Numbered from the stretch's first letter, positions 46,101 to 56,059 are shown. The stretch: DNA of 64,000 nt from Lytechinus pictus (GCF_037042905.1 NW_026974141.1:3774001-3838000), one strand, 5' to 3'. The notes: generated by a model from the letters alone, not told the origin. Made by a program: numbers and translations.

Positions 46101-49100
46101 TCACATTCGAACTTGACCTGCACCTTCAAGAGATGGACCTCTTGTATGAATTTGGCAATCCTAACTCGAAGATATAGAAAGTTATTGTGTGTACAGCACA
46201 GCACAGTGCCAGTCATGCAAAGTTCATTGACCTTTGACCTTATTCAAATTCGGCTCACATTTGAACTTGGCCTGCACCTTCAAGAGATGGACCTCTGTTA
46301 TGAATTTGGCGATCTCACCTCGAAGCTATAGAAAGATATTGTGTGTACAACACAGCACAGTGCCAGTCATGGAAAGTTCATTGACCTTTGACCTTATTCA
46401 AATTCGACTCATATTCGAACTTGACCTGTACCTTCAAGAGATGGACGTCTGTTATGAATTTGGCAATCTCACCTCGAAGCTATAGAAAGTTATTGTGTGT
46501 ACAACACAGCACAGTGCCAGTCATGGAAAGTTCATTGACCTTTGACCTTATTCAAATTCGACTCATATTCAAACTTGACCTGTGCCTTCAGGAGATGGAC
46601 CTCTGGTATGAATTTGGGGATCCCACCTCGAAGATATAGAAAGTTATTATGTGTACAACACAGCACAGTGCCAGTCATGGAAAGTTCATTGACCTTTGAC
46701 CTTACTCAAATTCGACACATATTCGAACTTGACCTGTGCCTTCAGGAGATGGACCTCTGGTATGAATTTGGTGATCCCACCTCGAAGATATAGAAAGTTA
46801 TCATGTGTACAACACAGCACAGTGCCAGTCATGGAAAGTTCATTGACCTTTGACCTTTGACCTTATTCCAATTTGACTCATATTCGTACTTGACCTGTGC
46901 CTTTAGGAGATGGACCTCTGTTATGAATTTGGTGATCCCACCTCGAAGCTATAGAAAGTTATTGGGTGTACAAAGTTATATGTACAACACAGCACAGTAC
47001 CAGTCATGGAAAGTTCATTGACCTTTGACCTTATTCCAATTTGACTCATATTCGAATTTGACCTGTGCCTTCAGGAGATGGACCTCTGGTTTGAATTTGG
47101 TGATCCCACCTCGAAGCTATAGAAAGTTATTGGATGTACAACACAATTGTTGACGACGCCGACGCCGGAAATAGTGATACCTATGTCTCGCTCCGCTACG
47201 CAGGCGAGACAAAAACTAAAGTAATTGTATAGTTCACAGTAGACTGTAGACAATTGAGGGGTTTCACATGCTAAGGGAAAGGCTATTTTACAAAAAAGTA
47301 GGTTTTTAACATGGATTTGAATTTCTCTGTTGAATCTGCTTGTTTTATACTTTGTGGTAGATTGTTCCAGAGATGAGGGGATGCGGAATAAAAAGACCGT
47401 GAACCATAAGACTGGGTATTGGTGGCAGGAACTATTAAGAGTGATTTGTTTCTTGAGCGCAACCTAAGCCTTCATCTTAGATGAAATTAAGCCCAGAGCA
47501 ATTGTGGCAGGAGCAAATACCATGTCACCTTTCTGCATTCCCCATTGCTTTGTCTATGATGAAGTTTGAGAATTGATGAGGCCGCTTGCGGGATCCCAGA
47601 GCGAAAGACATGGTTCAGACTATTGACAAGGCACCCTAGTCAAGGGTGCCGGAAGCGGGGGCAGGGGGGTGGGCACTTGCCCTCCCATAAAAAAAAAATT
47701 TTGGGAGGACAAAACAAGATTTTGCCCCCCCCCCCCCATGAGCCCCCCTAAAAGTAGAAAAATGATAAATTATTTAAGGACAAAAGTAAACGATGGAGGC
47801 ACTTTTCTGCCTAAAATTGTCATTTCCATTGTCAAAAATGAAAAAAATATCATACAGTAGTAAGCTTCAGGCCTTTTGACGGACATGTCCCTCTGTGAAA
47901 CATACCTTTGATAAGCCCCTTTTCCATCTTATTACAGTGTGATAACGTTTAACCTTTTAATAAATACATTTCAGACTAAAACCGAATGGCAAATTGAAAG
48001 TGGTTCACCAATGCATGCTGGCTTGTCGGCTAACCAACGCGCGGTCGCCCAGAGACATATTGAGTAATGTTTTAAACTTTAATGATTTTCAGAAAAGTTT
48101 TGAATTGTTAGACAATTAAGCTTGTCATATTTCTTTTTCCTCCAGCTACAAAATATGAAACGTATACCCCATGCCTGGATAATCAGGGACTATCTCCAAT
48201 GCTGATGTCAGAAATTATTTGCATAGACTGGAGATTTAAGTGCTTATCGACGTCTGCCACGTCAGAACAGTATGACATTTTGAATTTGAAAAGACATTCA
48301 TTAGAATTTCTATTGTTTCTGTTGTTACGCTTCTTCTGCTTAATACACTCCTTGTTCTGACAGGAAATACTTGAAATTTATAATGATTGTGCTCTCTCGC
48401 GTCATCCATGTATGTAAATGTACATAAATAAATGTTTCTGAAAGGATATTGCATGAAAAACGTAATTTCTGGTATTTTGAGTCAATATGAGCGTAATACA
48501 TAATTTAATTGATCAGACATGAAAACCACATTCTGAAGCGATCGTTTTGTGCGTAGATTTCATAGGTTTTCATAAATTATGAGTATAGTCTTTTGTAGTG
48601 AATTCTATGTTTAATTCTCAGGAAATTTATTTTTGAATGCTCTTAGAAACGCATCTTTTATACTCCATTTTTACACAAAGTCCTTACCGTGGGGGTCCCA
48701 CACCCTCTCCCGCTCGATTGCTTTGGTATATCTCACGCTGTCAAAAATATTGTGCCCCCTTCGGGAGTTTGCCCCCCTAAGACTGAAAGTGTTCCGGCGC
48801 GCCTGACCCTTGTGTAAGTTTTTTAAATGCAGCAAATGAGGTAGATCACCTTGAGTAAGTTTTTTTCCTCATCCTTTGCATGACTTACCAGAATACCGCA
48901 CCATATTGGTGCTGCATAGAAAGACCACATGGCTCTGGTGGCTGCAGCAGCAATTCCAAGGATCACCAAGGCTATTCCCAATCCAGTGCATGACTTTTGC
49001 CTGGGGGCGTTGTGGTCTAGTGGTTAAGACTCTCGTCTTTCAATCTGAAGGACATGGGTTCAATTCCAAGCTATGGTGCGTTTTCCTTCAGCAAGAAATT

Positions 49101-52100
49101 TACCCACGTTTTGCTGCACTCAACCCAGGCGAGGTAAATGGGTACTGGCAGGAAAAAAATTCCTCAAAAAGATATAAGCACCGGAATCGGTAGACATGCT
49201 TAGCCGGGCTAACATAGGAGCGCCTAGAGCACCTAGCAATGTGCGCTATACAAATCCTATATTATTATTATTTAATTATTTTATGACATTCTAGAATACT
49301 ACACCTTATTGGCACAGCAAAAAAAATCCAATATCCTCAATACAAAGTAAACAAACAAGCAAATGCAGCAAATGAGGTAGATCACCTTGAGTAAGTTTTT
49401 TTCCTCATCCTTTGCATGACTTACCAGAATACCGCACCATATTGGTGCTGCATAGAAAGACCACATGGCTCTGGTGGCTGCAGCAGCAATTCCAAGGATC
49501 ACCAAGGCTATACCACTGGTTAGATGAATGATGGAGGTTATCTGTGATGACAGCAGAAAGAACACAATTAGTTTTATGATGGTCTTTGAATGTTTCAATG
49601 GTGGAAATATCATAATAGAACAGGTTTTTTGTCTCGCCTGCATAGCAGAGTGAGACTATAGGCAGCGCTTTTCTGATGGCGGCGGCAGCGTCGCCAACAC
49701 GAAATGTTGTTAAACCGAAGACAATTATTTTGAAATGTCATCATAACTTCAAAAGTATATGGGCCTAGATCATGAAACTTGGACATAATGGTTATCAAAG
49801 TATTACTGAACATCTTGCCAGAGTTTGAGGTCACATGACTGAGGTCAAAGGTCATTTAGGTTCAATGAAGTTAGACCATGTTGGGGGAATCAACATCAAA
49901 ATCTTAACCAAAGATTAAGTTTTTGAAATGTCATCATACATGTATATAGACCTACATGAAGTTCGTGAAAGTTAGGCATAAGAGTAATCAAGTATTACTG
50001 AACACCCTGCCTGAGTTTTAAGTCACATGACCAAGGTCAAAGATCCTTTACATGAAGGGTCAAAGAACTTTGGCCATGTTCGGGTATTTGTTGATTTCCA
50101 TCATAACTTTGAAAGTTTATGGATCTGGTTCATGAAACTTGGACATAAGAGTAATCAAGTATCACTGAACATCCATCGTGAATTTCAGGTCACATGACCA
50201 AGGTGAAAGGTCATTTAGGGTCAATGAACTTCATAATAATAAAATGAGTTGGGTAACTGGAAATCCTAACTGGAACCAGTTGGGTAACTGGAAATCCTAA
50301 CTGGAACCAGTTGGGTAACTGGAAATCCTAACTGGATCCAGTTGGGTAACTGGAAATGACTTCCAATTGGTTTCCAATTGGAAATTTTCCAGTTACCCAA
50401 CTGGTTCCAATTAAAACCAGTTAATTTGCATATTATCTGCCAGTGTGCACAGATTAATGTTTTATGAGATTCATCATCATTTAAAATGTATATTTAATTC
50501 TTTATTTAATTTCAAGTACCATACTTGTTTCAGATAAGTGTTTAGAATGCTTAGCAGTGAAATATAGTTATAGATTATAATTAAAACAGATTATAAGATA
50601 ATTAGTACACCACTAACTGTTACCAAATTACATCAAATACAAATACATATATTTGAAGATCTTTCATGTAAATATATATACATTATGAAAGTCTATTTTA
50701 TCAATGCACTTTACAATGGTATTATAGACATATAACACTGCTTCTTTGTTGGCATGAGCAATAGTTAGTGCAAAATCTAATTAATTTGTAACTAATTAAG
50801 TCATTCCAACTGGAAGTTCCAATTGGATCCAGTTGGAAACCAATTAGTTTCAATTGGTTCCAGTTGAAACCAGTTGCCTCCAATTGGTTTCAACTGGAAC
50901 CAATTGAAACCAGTTACCTCCAATTGGATTCAACTGGTTTTAATAGGGAAATTGGAACAACTGGAACCAATTGAAACCAGTTGCCAACTGGTTGCTTAAT
51001 TGGTTTCAACTGGAACCAATTGAAACCAATTGCCAACTGGTTCCAGTTGCCCAATTGGTTTTAACTGGAACCAGTTGGCAACTGGTTTCAATTGGTTCCA
51101 GTTGTTCCAATTTCCCTATTGAAACCAGTTGGCCAACTGGTTTCAATTGGTTTTGCTCTAATTGGTTTCAACTGGATTTTGGTCCTGGGCGTAGTCTATT
51201 ACCAGATCTCATCCTTTCGTAGTTTACATTCAATGGGTGATCATTATTGTATAGTATCTCTTTTGCCTTTTCAAGTATCCTGTTTCGACATACATCAGTG
51301 AGGTTTAGGTCGTGTCCTGTTATTTTTTCTGCTTGTCTGACCATTCTACTTAGATTATATTGGGGGTATTTGTTGAATTGCCATCATAACTTTAAAAGTT
51401 TATATACACAACAAAACAGTAAGTCCCCCCTTAGACAAACATCCATAATTTCTGAACCACTGGGAGTTTTCACTATATTTTTACAGGAGCGTGTAGGTAA
51501 TTTAATAAGCTACCCTCTGAATGAATGCTACGGACGGATTTTATGTCATGCTTAAAAAACTGTCACTTTTTAAAAGTCACAAGCAAAACATGACTATGAT
51601 TCCAGTTTGTTGGAACGAATTCCACATTCTCATCTTGAAAAATAGTCAGAAGGCCTGTAATAGGGACATGTACTTTCTAAAAGACAATATCTTTTTTTGC
51701 TAAATTTCAGGGTTGAATAAACACAGCCAAAATTTGCTATAATTTGATTTTTTTTACACATTTCTATCTATAAAAATTATCAAATATGATGACAATTACT
51801 TTTGGGAAGAGTATCTTCACCAATATTCATCATTTCACGGTACAAAGAACATTTAATGAAAACAAAATATATGATTTTTAAATATCATTGGCAAGTATTG
51901 TTTCAATTTGGTAACTGAAAATGATCTTTTCTCAACATTTTTTGTTATGTTTATGACCAATTACAGTAACATGCTTCAATGATCAAAAGGCATTTAATAA
52001 AACATTCATGCTTGAATGAATATGTGGAATGTGATTAGCTCTTTTTCACATTATTGGGAAAAAATGCAATTGCTAACTATAGATATCTGTCAGAAACCTT

Positions 52101-53413
52101 GTACATGTACTATGTAGTTCATTTGATTTGTTTATGAAAATCCATGTTTAATGCTTCAGTGAGCACACAAGATTAGAATATTATGCAAATGAGAAGAAAG
52201 TTCAAGGCCTTGGCTCCATTCTTTGCCATATCGAATGGTTATTTTGGTGTGTGCGCCTTTTGGATAGTGTCACAATGAAGCCATGAGCAAAGTTTTCATA
52301 AAAAAACTGTTGGCAGAAGTAAAAAACCGTCCATGAAACAAACCCCTATTTCACTTTTGTTGAAATTCAGACTTCCTCTCTCATAGACATTGTGTACACT
52401 GTGGGTGCATGTGGTTACGAATAAGTAACTCCTTTTTCAATGTGCTTGAACTTTTTTCAAAGCTGTCTTTAGCAGTAATGTTTATTTACCTATGGGCAGA
52501 ATTTTAAGCAAACATGAAATTGATTTATGGATGAGTGAGCACGCATCAAAGGGGGAAATGGGGCATTTTCAATGTCACATACTTATCAAAATTTTGTGTG
52601 GAGTTGCTATAACACCATAAAATTCAACAAAAAACAACCTTTGCCCTACTTTGTATTTACACAATCTGAAAAATGACTTTGAAAAATGGTCATTTTTAAT
52701 TCAATCTTTGATTACTCATGCATGACCCAACTGATCAATCTTATTTTTCCCCAGGAGTTGCTAAATGAGGGTAGAAATCCACCTACAACATATTATATCT
52801 CAAAATTATTACCCAAAAGTTACAGCACTTTGATTTTTTAGGGGGAATTATTTTTTTTGCTGTGTATTCATGTAGATCTAGTTAATGAAACTTGGATAGA
52901 AGAGCAATCAAGTATCAGCTAACATCCTTTGTGAATTTCAGGTCACAAGCCTTCCAGAGGCGCTCCACTTGTTTAATATATATTACGCAGTGATGCACTC
53001 CTTGGACTGTTGTTTTATTTTGTGAGTCATTGATTGCTGTTAAAAGAACTTGTTCTAGCTTTGAATTCCCTCAAGAGCTACCAATATCTCACAATAGAAT
53101 ACTGTTATAAATGGTACAGTGTAAAGACTGTAAACCCTTCAATTAAAATCAGTTTTATTATAGAATACAATTTTCTATTGATATTTTTCAATCTGTTGAT
53201 TGCTCCATACACATATTCAATACATCTTGGCTTGCAAATTCCAGAGAGAGAAAATACCTTTTTTTTAATTACTGCTTTAGATTAAATTTTACACTCTCCC
53301 AATTTTACTTCTTTTTTCCCCCCTCATTTTTCATTTTTACTCACCTTAAACTGACGCAGGTATTTTGCCTGCCCTATAAGAGATACACGAACGTACTGTG
53401 GACTCGACGTCAT
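37080..53413 (-). CDS. Six-exon MS4A/CD20-like four-pass membrane protein
   Basis: Joining exons 53345-53413, 49425-49541, 44095-44154, 39647-39808, 38365-38559 and 37080-37172 gives an open frame of 231 residues plus stop, with all five introns in phase 0 and GT-AG ends. Predicted membrane segments: about 26-46 (LTSGIALVILGIAAAA), 56-76 (PIWCGILFFIVPGIVGLCAA), 85-109 and 140-164. A ~30-residue loop between the third and fourth holds Cys122 and Cys132. Residues 166-193 contain twelve cysteines just after the last segment, a likely palmitoylation cluster. The order of segments and the PIWCGI...GIVG motif fit the MS4A (CD20-like) family, small membrane proteins linked to receptor signalling. 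A claudin- or TMEM176-like relative is the alternative. The family call is from memory of the pattern, not a search. Confidence 0.75.
37298..37484. mobile_element. GGGGGCTGTTTCATAAAGC MITE in intron 5
   Basis: Almost the whole 187 bp is palindromic: GCTGTTTCATAAAGCTGTTC mirrored by GAACAGCTTTATGAAAACAC, and CGACTGGTGA mirrored by TCACCAGTCG. Confidence 0.8.
37952..38356. repeat. Duplicated segment flanking exon 5 (copy 1)
   Basis: About 400 bp highly similar to 53829-54240, sharing GTAAACACTGATTTCATGAG and GGATCTAGATCTGGTACAG. It ends within ten bases of the exon 5 donor. Confidence 0.85.
38365..38559 (-). CDS. MS4A-like gene, exon 5
   Basis: 65 codons. Acceptor TTTTTTATTGCAG, donor GTGAGT. 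Encodes the fourth membrane segment (VLIALISLMTFFASIFGMLF) and the twelve-cysteine tail. If unspliced, the frame would end at 38338 after ten more codons, giving an alternative shorter C-terminus. Confidence 0.8.
38586..39175. repeat. GAT-rich array in intron 4
   Basis: About 590 bp of imperfect GATGATGGT/GATAATGGT units. Long frames on both strands are repeat translations. Confidence 0.95.
39647..39808 (-). CDS. MS4A-like gene, exon 4
   Basis: 54 codons. Acceptor TCGTCCAATCAG, donor GTAAGT. Encodes the third membrane segment (SATCSLISFGLFFLYCFII) and the loop with two cysteines (YTYCNPLYFLEFDC). Confidence 0.8.
40081..40310. mobile_element. CAGAGGCGGATTC hAT-like MITE
   Basis: Ends CAGAGGCGGATTCAAG and CTGGATCCGCCAGTG. 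Perfect 8 bp duplication GCTTCAGT (40073-40080, 40311-40318). Poly-G tracts lie next to the right end. Confidence 0.9.
40497..42320. mobile_element. 1.8 kb TA-flanked long-inverted-repeat element
   Basis: TA duplications at 40495-40496 and 42321-42322. Ends CAGTGCGTCCCAAAAAAAAC mirrored by GTTTTTTTTGGGACGCACTG. The outer ~220 bp arms are nearly perfect and weaker pairing continues inward (CATGTGGATCTCA/TGAGATCCACATG). Same terminal type as the element at 15804. No transposase frame. Confidence 0.85.
42353..42716. mobile_element. GGGGGGTGTTTCACAAAG MITE
   Basis: GGTGTTTCACAAAGATTTAA and GTATGACTTAG are mirrored by CTAAGTCATAC and TTAAATCTTTGTGAAACACC. Another MITE (42444-42592) is nested in it. 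Confidence 0.85.
42444..42592. mobile_element. CAGGGGCCCGTTGC nested MITE
   Basis: CAGGGGCCCGTTGC...AAAGAGTTGC mirrored by GCAACTCTTTCTGCAACGGG and CCCC. GATCA occurs just outside both ends. Confidence 0.8.
42762..43040. mobile_element. CAGTAGCGTACGCAG hAT-like MITE
   Basis: Ends CAGTAGCGTACGCAG and CTGCATATGCCACTG. Perfect 8 bp duplication AACCACAA (42754-42761, 43041-43048). Internal poly-G tracts. Confidence 0.9.
43257..44073. repeat. 127 bp minisatellite beside exon 3
   Basis: Units starting GATTTGGTCGGTCTGGA at 43397, 43524, 43651, 43778, 43905 and 44031, plus an earlier diverged one. Spacing is 127 bp, then 126. The array stops about 20 bp from the exon 3 donor. Confidence 0.95.
44095..44154 (-). 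CDS. MS4A-like gene, exon 3
   Basis: 20 codons (FFIVPGIVGLCAAQQRKHHL) completing the second membrane segment. Acceptor TATTCACTTCAG; donor GTAGAG is weak. The 127 bp minisatellite begins only ~20 bp past the donor. Confidence 0.75.
44620..45112. mobile_element. GTCTCGCC-ended element with nuclear-receptor half-sites (1)
   Basis: Bounded by GTGTCTCGCCC (44627) and GGGCGAGACAAAAA (45099). Holds two copies of a ~155 bp unit containing AACGTTGACCTGAAAAT and TGACCTTTGACCTT (44922). Confidence 0.65.
45113..45464. other. Intron 2 sequence, no element recognised
   Basis: No exon or repeat end seen. Confidence 0.4.
45465..45759. mobile_element. AAAGGCTTGGTCCCACTG MITE
   Basis: Left AAAGGCTTGGTCCCACTG is mirrored by CAGTGGGACAAGGCCTTT on the right. 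Confidence 0.75.
45909..47215. mobile_element. GTCTCGCC-ended element with seven-unit DR1 array (2)
   Basis: Starts TTGTCTCGCCTGCAT and ends GCAGGCGAGACAAAAA. The interior is a tandem array with a 154 bp period. Each unit has TGACCTTTGACCTT, at 46074, 46228, 46382, 46536, 46690, 46844 (a triple) and 47019. Overlapping 83-codon frames simply follow the 154 bp period and are not genes. Retroelement-tail-like sequence (AAACATTATTTGTGTACCGC) lies just before it at 45803. Confidence 0.8.
47216..47639. other. Possible LINE 3' remnant in intron 2
   Basis: Diffuse coding-like phrases in broken frames suggest an old retroelement remnant. No frame is intact. Confidence 0.3.
47640..48808. mobile_element. 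CAAGGGTGCCGG element
   Basis: CAAGGGTGCCGGAAGC at the left is mirrored by GTTCCGGCGCGCCTGACCCTTG-type sequence ending CCCTTG at the right, with GCCCCC/GGGGGC tracts inside both ends. Confidence 0.6.
48825..48993 (-). pseudogene. Partial duplicate of exon 2
   Basis: 48825-48975 is identical over 151 bp to 49361-49511, including the GTAAGT donor and most of exon 2. Upstream of the breakpoint it diverges but stays open and in frame (SCTGLGIALVILG), with an AAAAG that could act as a weak acceptor. It could be a truncated copy, a paralog-derived exon or a cassette exon. Confidence 0.75.
49001..49275 (+). repeat. tRNA-derived SINE
   Basis: Box A (GTGGTCTAGTGGTTAAGACT) and box B (GGGTTCAATTCC) near the 5' end, a ~200 bp body, and an (ATT)n tail at about 49258-49275. 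Lies between the two copies of exon 2. Confidence 0.85.
49425..49541 (-). CDS. MS4A-like gene, exon 2
   Basis: 39 codons after a CTGTCATCACAG acceptor, ending at donor GTAAGT. Encodes the first membrane segment and the start of the second (APIWCGIL). A partial second copy lies at 48825-48993. Confidence 0.8.
50247..51180. repeat. Palindromic CAATTG/CAACTG array
   Basis: Two blocks (50247-50423 and 50805-51180) consist of ~10-11 bp units such as AACTGGTTTCAATTGGTTCC and their complements, flanking an AT-rich core. Both blocks can pair internally and with each other. Dozens of CANNTG sites are present. Confidence 0.9.
51404..52866. mobile_element. TA-rich-flanked element with ACACAACAAAACAG ends
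   Basis: Left ACACAACAAAACAGTAAGTC and CCCCCT are mirrored loosely by AGGGGGAATTATTTTTTTTG and CTGTGTAT. It interrupts a repeat unit whose two halves resume on each side. No transposase frame. Confidence 0.6.
53345..53413 (-). CDS. MS4A-like gene, exon 1
   Basis: ATG at 53413, 23 codons (MTSSPQYVRVSLIGQAKYLR and three more), ending AAG before donor GTGAGT. A short cytosolic N-terminus. Stops occur upstream in frame, supporting this start. Confidence 0.7.
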
Positions 53414-53828
53414 GATGATAATGTCTCCAAGACACAAATCCTTTACCTGTATCTCACAAAATGTGTGGTTAAGATGAAGACAGAAATTATTTCAGTTTAT
53501 TGATTTAATCAAATTAAGATTCATACGGTACTAATAATAGAGTTATATTTTATAGAGATATCTCAACTAAATCATGATTAATACAGTAGCATGGGTCATG
53601 CGGGTAGTATAGCAATTTGCCACAAAGGACAAAAGTTGAGTTCACTGAAAAAAAGGGATGACTTGCAAACCATCACACATATTAATTCACTGCCGAATCC
53701 AAAATGGTGAATGGCAATGCAAATTGTGCGCCTTTAGCCTCAAAATTGGTGATTTAGAGCCTCGACCGATGTTTTGAATTCGGCAGCAAATTATTTATAC
53801 GTGTGAGGAACTCTATGCTGGCTCTAAC

Positions 53829-54240
53829 TTAAAGAGAAATGCCAGTAGTTGCAGTAAACACTGATTTCATGAGAAAGTCTGTAAAACCAGGCTTAATTGT
53901 CAGTAGGCCTATATCGAGGATCTAGATCTGGTACAGTTACATAAACTGAACTTTGTGAAATCTTGAAATCTACGCTGAAAATGTTCACACTGAAGATCAC
54001 CGACATAGAAAGGCACACGTGGGACAGTGTATTATTATTATTGCTAGAATAAAGACCAGACGAAAGTGACCGAATCCACGCTTATTTCTCAGCAATTACA
54101 CAATTTCTTCCAGAATCCTTTGGCTTTGCTTTGGCACATATTTTTTATTCATACAAACAGACACTTGGGTAGTCATCATATTAGAACTGTAAAAAATCAT
54201 TTTGAGATCGTTACCAGAACTGGAATTTAAGTTTAAAGAC
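53829..54240. repeat. Duplicated segment upstream of exon 1 (copy 2)
   Basis: Second copy of the exon 5-flanking segment at 37952-38356. It is bracketed by direct repeats at about 53745-53832 and 54314-54415 that share GTGATTTAGAGCCTCGACC. No exon 5 follows it; similarity stops where the exon would begin. Confidence 0.8.
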
Positions 54241-55022
54241 AGTAAATCACCAATTTTCAGGCTAACCGGAGGATGGATATGGAGTGAAATTAGGATGAAA
54301 AATTGAAAAGTAAGAAAAATTGGTGATTTAGAGCCTCGACCCTCGCGCATGCGATGTTTTGATTTCGGCAGCGAATTATATGTTTGAGGAACTCGATGCT
54401 GGCTCTAACTTAAGTAAATCACAAATTTTTTGTAAATTTAGGCTAACTGGAGGATGGACACTGAGAAGTAGGAAATTAAGATTCTAACCGTATTCTTTTT
54501 AAGCTCGTTAGATGCACTTGTTCACTCCAACCATCCTGCCTGTGGAGAATCTACAGGTAGGACTATGGCATGCCAAAATTGCCAATGCTGTACAGAGCAC
54601 ACACTTTAAAAAATGATTAAAATATCACTTTTGTAACCAAAATTACTTATTTCCATACAGTTGCAATTTATTTTTCATTAACATTAGTAACTTGGGAATA
54701 ATTTTTGTATTCATTAGAGCGCTCAAAAACTTGAATTTTGGGCATATTTTTGTGTACGCCCTCTATTGGTAGAAAATAATATGGCAAGAAAATTTTCATT
54801 TTTTAATCTCTATTTTTAATTAAGAAAAGAATCAAATTTACTCAAGCCCCGTGAGTCAAGGGCCAAGTTGTATGACGAATAGGTGTGATGGAAACTGTCA
54901 GTGTAAAAAAATCAAGCATTTGTCCCAAAGAAAAAGAGAAAATAAGCCAAACATTGCCATCCTTATTTTGCCACACATGGAGATATATAACTCATTAACT
55001 GAGAACAAGGTTATATCATAAG
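54241..55022. other. No gene recognised
   Basis: A small inverted repeat (AAATCACCAATTTT/AAAATTGGTGATTT, 54244 and 54308) and otherwise AT-rich sequence. Confidence 0.5.
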
Positions 55023-55093
55023 CTTCGGTCTCTGTTATGCTGGTTGTTCAGCTGAACTCCGTTGGCTTCACTCACCAAATACAGAGACCGAAG
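55023..55093. repeat. Hairpin module, copy B
   Basis: CTTCGGTCTCTGT pairs with ACAGAGACCGAAG around a loop with GTTCAGCTGAAC and CGTTGGCTTCACTCACC, clearly related to 27509-27577. Confidence 0.7.
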
Positions 55094-55767
55094 TTCTAGC
55101 GCGATCTGTACAGGGGACTCAATGGCCATATATTTATGTGTACTATTAAGTTCGGATAAAACAGGGCAGTGAAGTTGCGCGACAGCCGAGGTAAGTCACT
55201 GTTTTTGTTCCTTTTTACTTGATTTTCCCTGTTTTTTGGCAATTAATGCCAAGACTCAAGAGGGAATATTAATTTGCATTTCGGTCGCATTAATTTTCAA
55301 AAGTTTGATTCATTAAAGACAAAAATTGAAGAGCCCCGACGGGGGGATTTTGCATTGTAAGTCCCCTAATGGTGGCTTCACGATAGTGAGCCGTCTGTGT
55401 ATGAGGAGAAATTAAAAAAATTAAAAAATGTTAAAAAACTCCTCGAAACAGACGGCTGCCAGCTGTCTAATCATATTCATAACCTTGTTCATTGAATGAG
55501 TGGTTTGAACTTTGGAGGATTTTTTTTTACGGTACAATAAATCTGCAATTTTTCCCACCTTTATCACTCGAAATATCAGGTATCAGAGCGAGTTCACCAA
55601 CGTGAGGTTCGGATAGGTGGAGTGGAGCAAATTGTAGCGGTAGTGTCTAGACTCTAGTGAAGTGGAGCCTAGCTACAGCTACACGAACCTCACTTGAGGT
55701 AGTTTCAATCCAGAGCGGAGCTCCCTGCATGCCCTGCCCCGGGCCGGCCGCAGCGGTACCGATCGTC

Positions 55768-55898
55768 TCACTCTGCCTTGTCGGCCTCTTCTCGCAGCTT
55801 TCTAACAAAGTTAGAGTCGAAATCAGTTGACAAAATTCGTTGGTCAAAATCATCGAATTCCACAATATATATCCTCCCACAATTAAGTCCTTGGCCAG
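55768..55898 (-). CDS. Possible lone terminal exon, unknown protein
   Basis: After an ATTTTACAG acceptor the frame reads a protein-like acidic stretch (RIYIVEFDDFDQRILSTDFD, then a basic-acidic helix-like end KLREEADKAE) and stops at 55768. No upstream exon was found within the window. The call rests only on amino-acid texture and one splice site. Confidence 0.3.
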
Positions 55899-56059
55899 CT
55901 GTAAATTTTATCGTAAATATTATAGATATTCAGGCAAAATCTATTTTGCTTCGTTATGACAATCATGTTTTTAATGTTTACGTTTGGGTAGCTTTATTGT
56001 ACAAATTTCGTTGCGAGAGGGCGTCTTGCCAATAATGGTTTAGAGAGACTGAAAACACT

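Larger units (their letters stand above)
49627..52970. mobile_element. GTCTCGCC-ended element (3), interrupted twice
   Basis: Starts TTTGTCTCGCCTGCATAGC. Units of ~190 bp share CATCATAACTTTGAAAG, GAAACTTGGACATAA and AGGTCAAAGGTCAT (49846). The series is broken by a palindromic array (about 50240-51345) and a TA-flanked element (51404-52866), then resumes with GAAACTTGGATAGAAGAG. The right terminus is not clear. Confidence 0.6.

Noticed and set aside
46080-46793. Four overlapping 83-codon frames with similar peptides
   Set aside because: Their 154 bp offset equals the period of the DNA array and they overlap each other in different frames; there is no sign of coding constraint.
49299-49643. 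Single 114-residue protein over exon 2
   Set aside because: The frame reads through the splice acceptor and donor; the exon 49425-49541 within the six-exon model explains it better.
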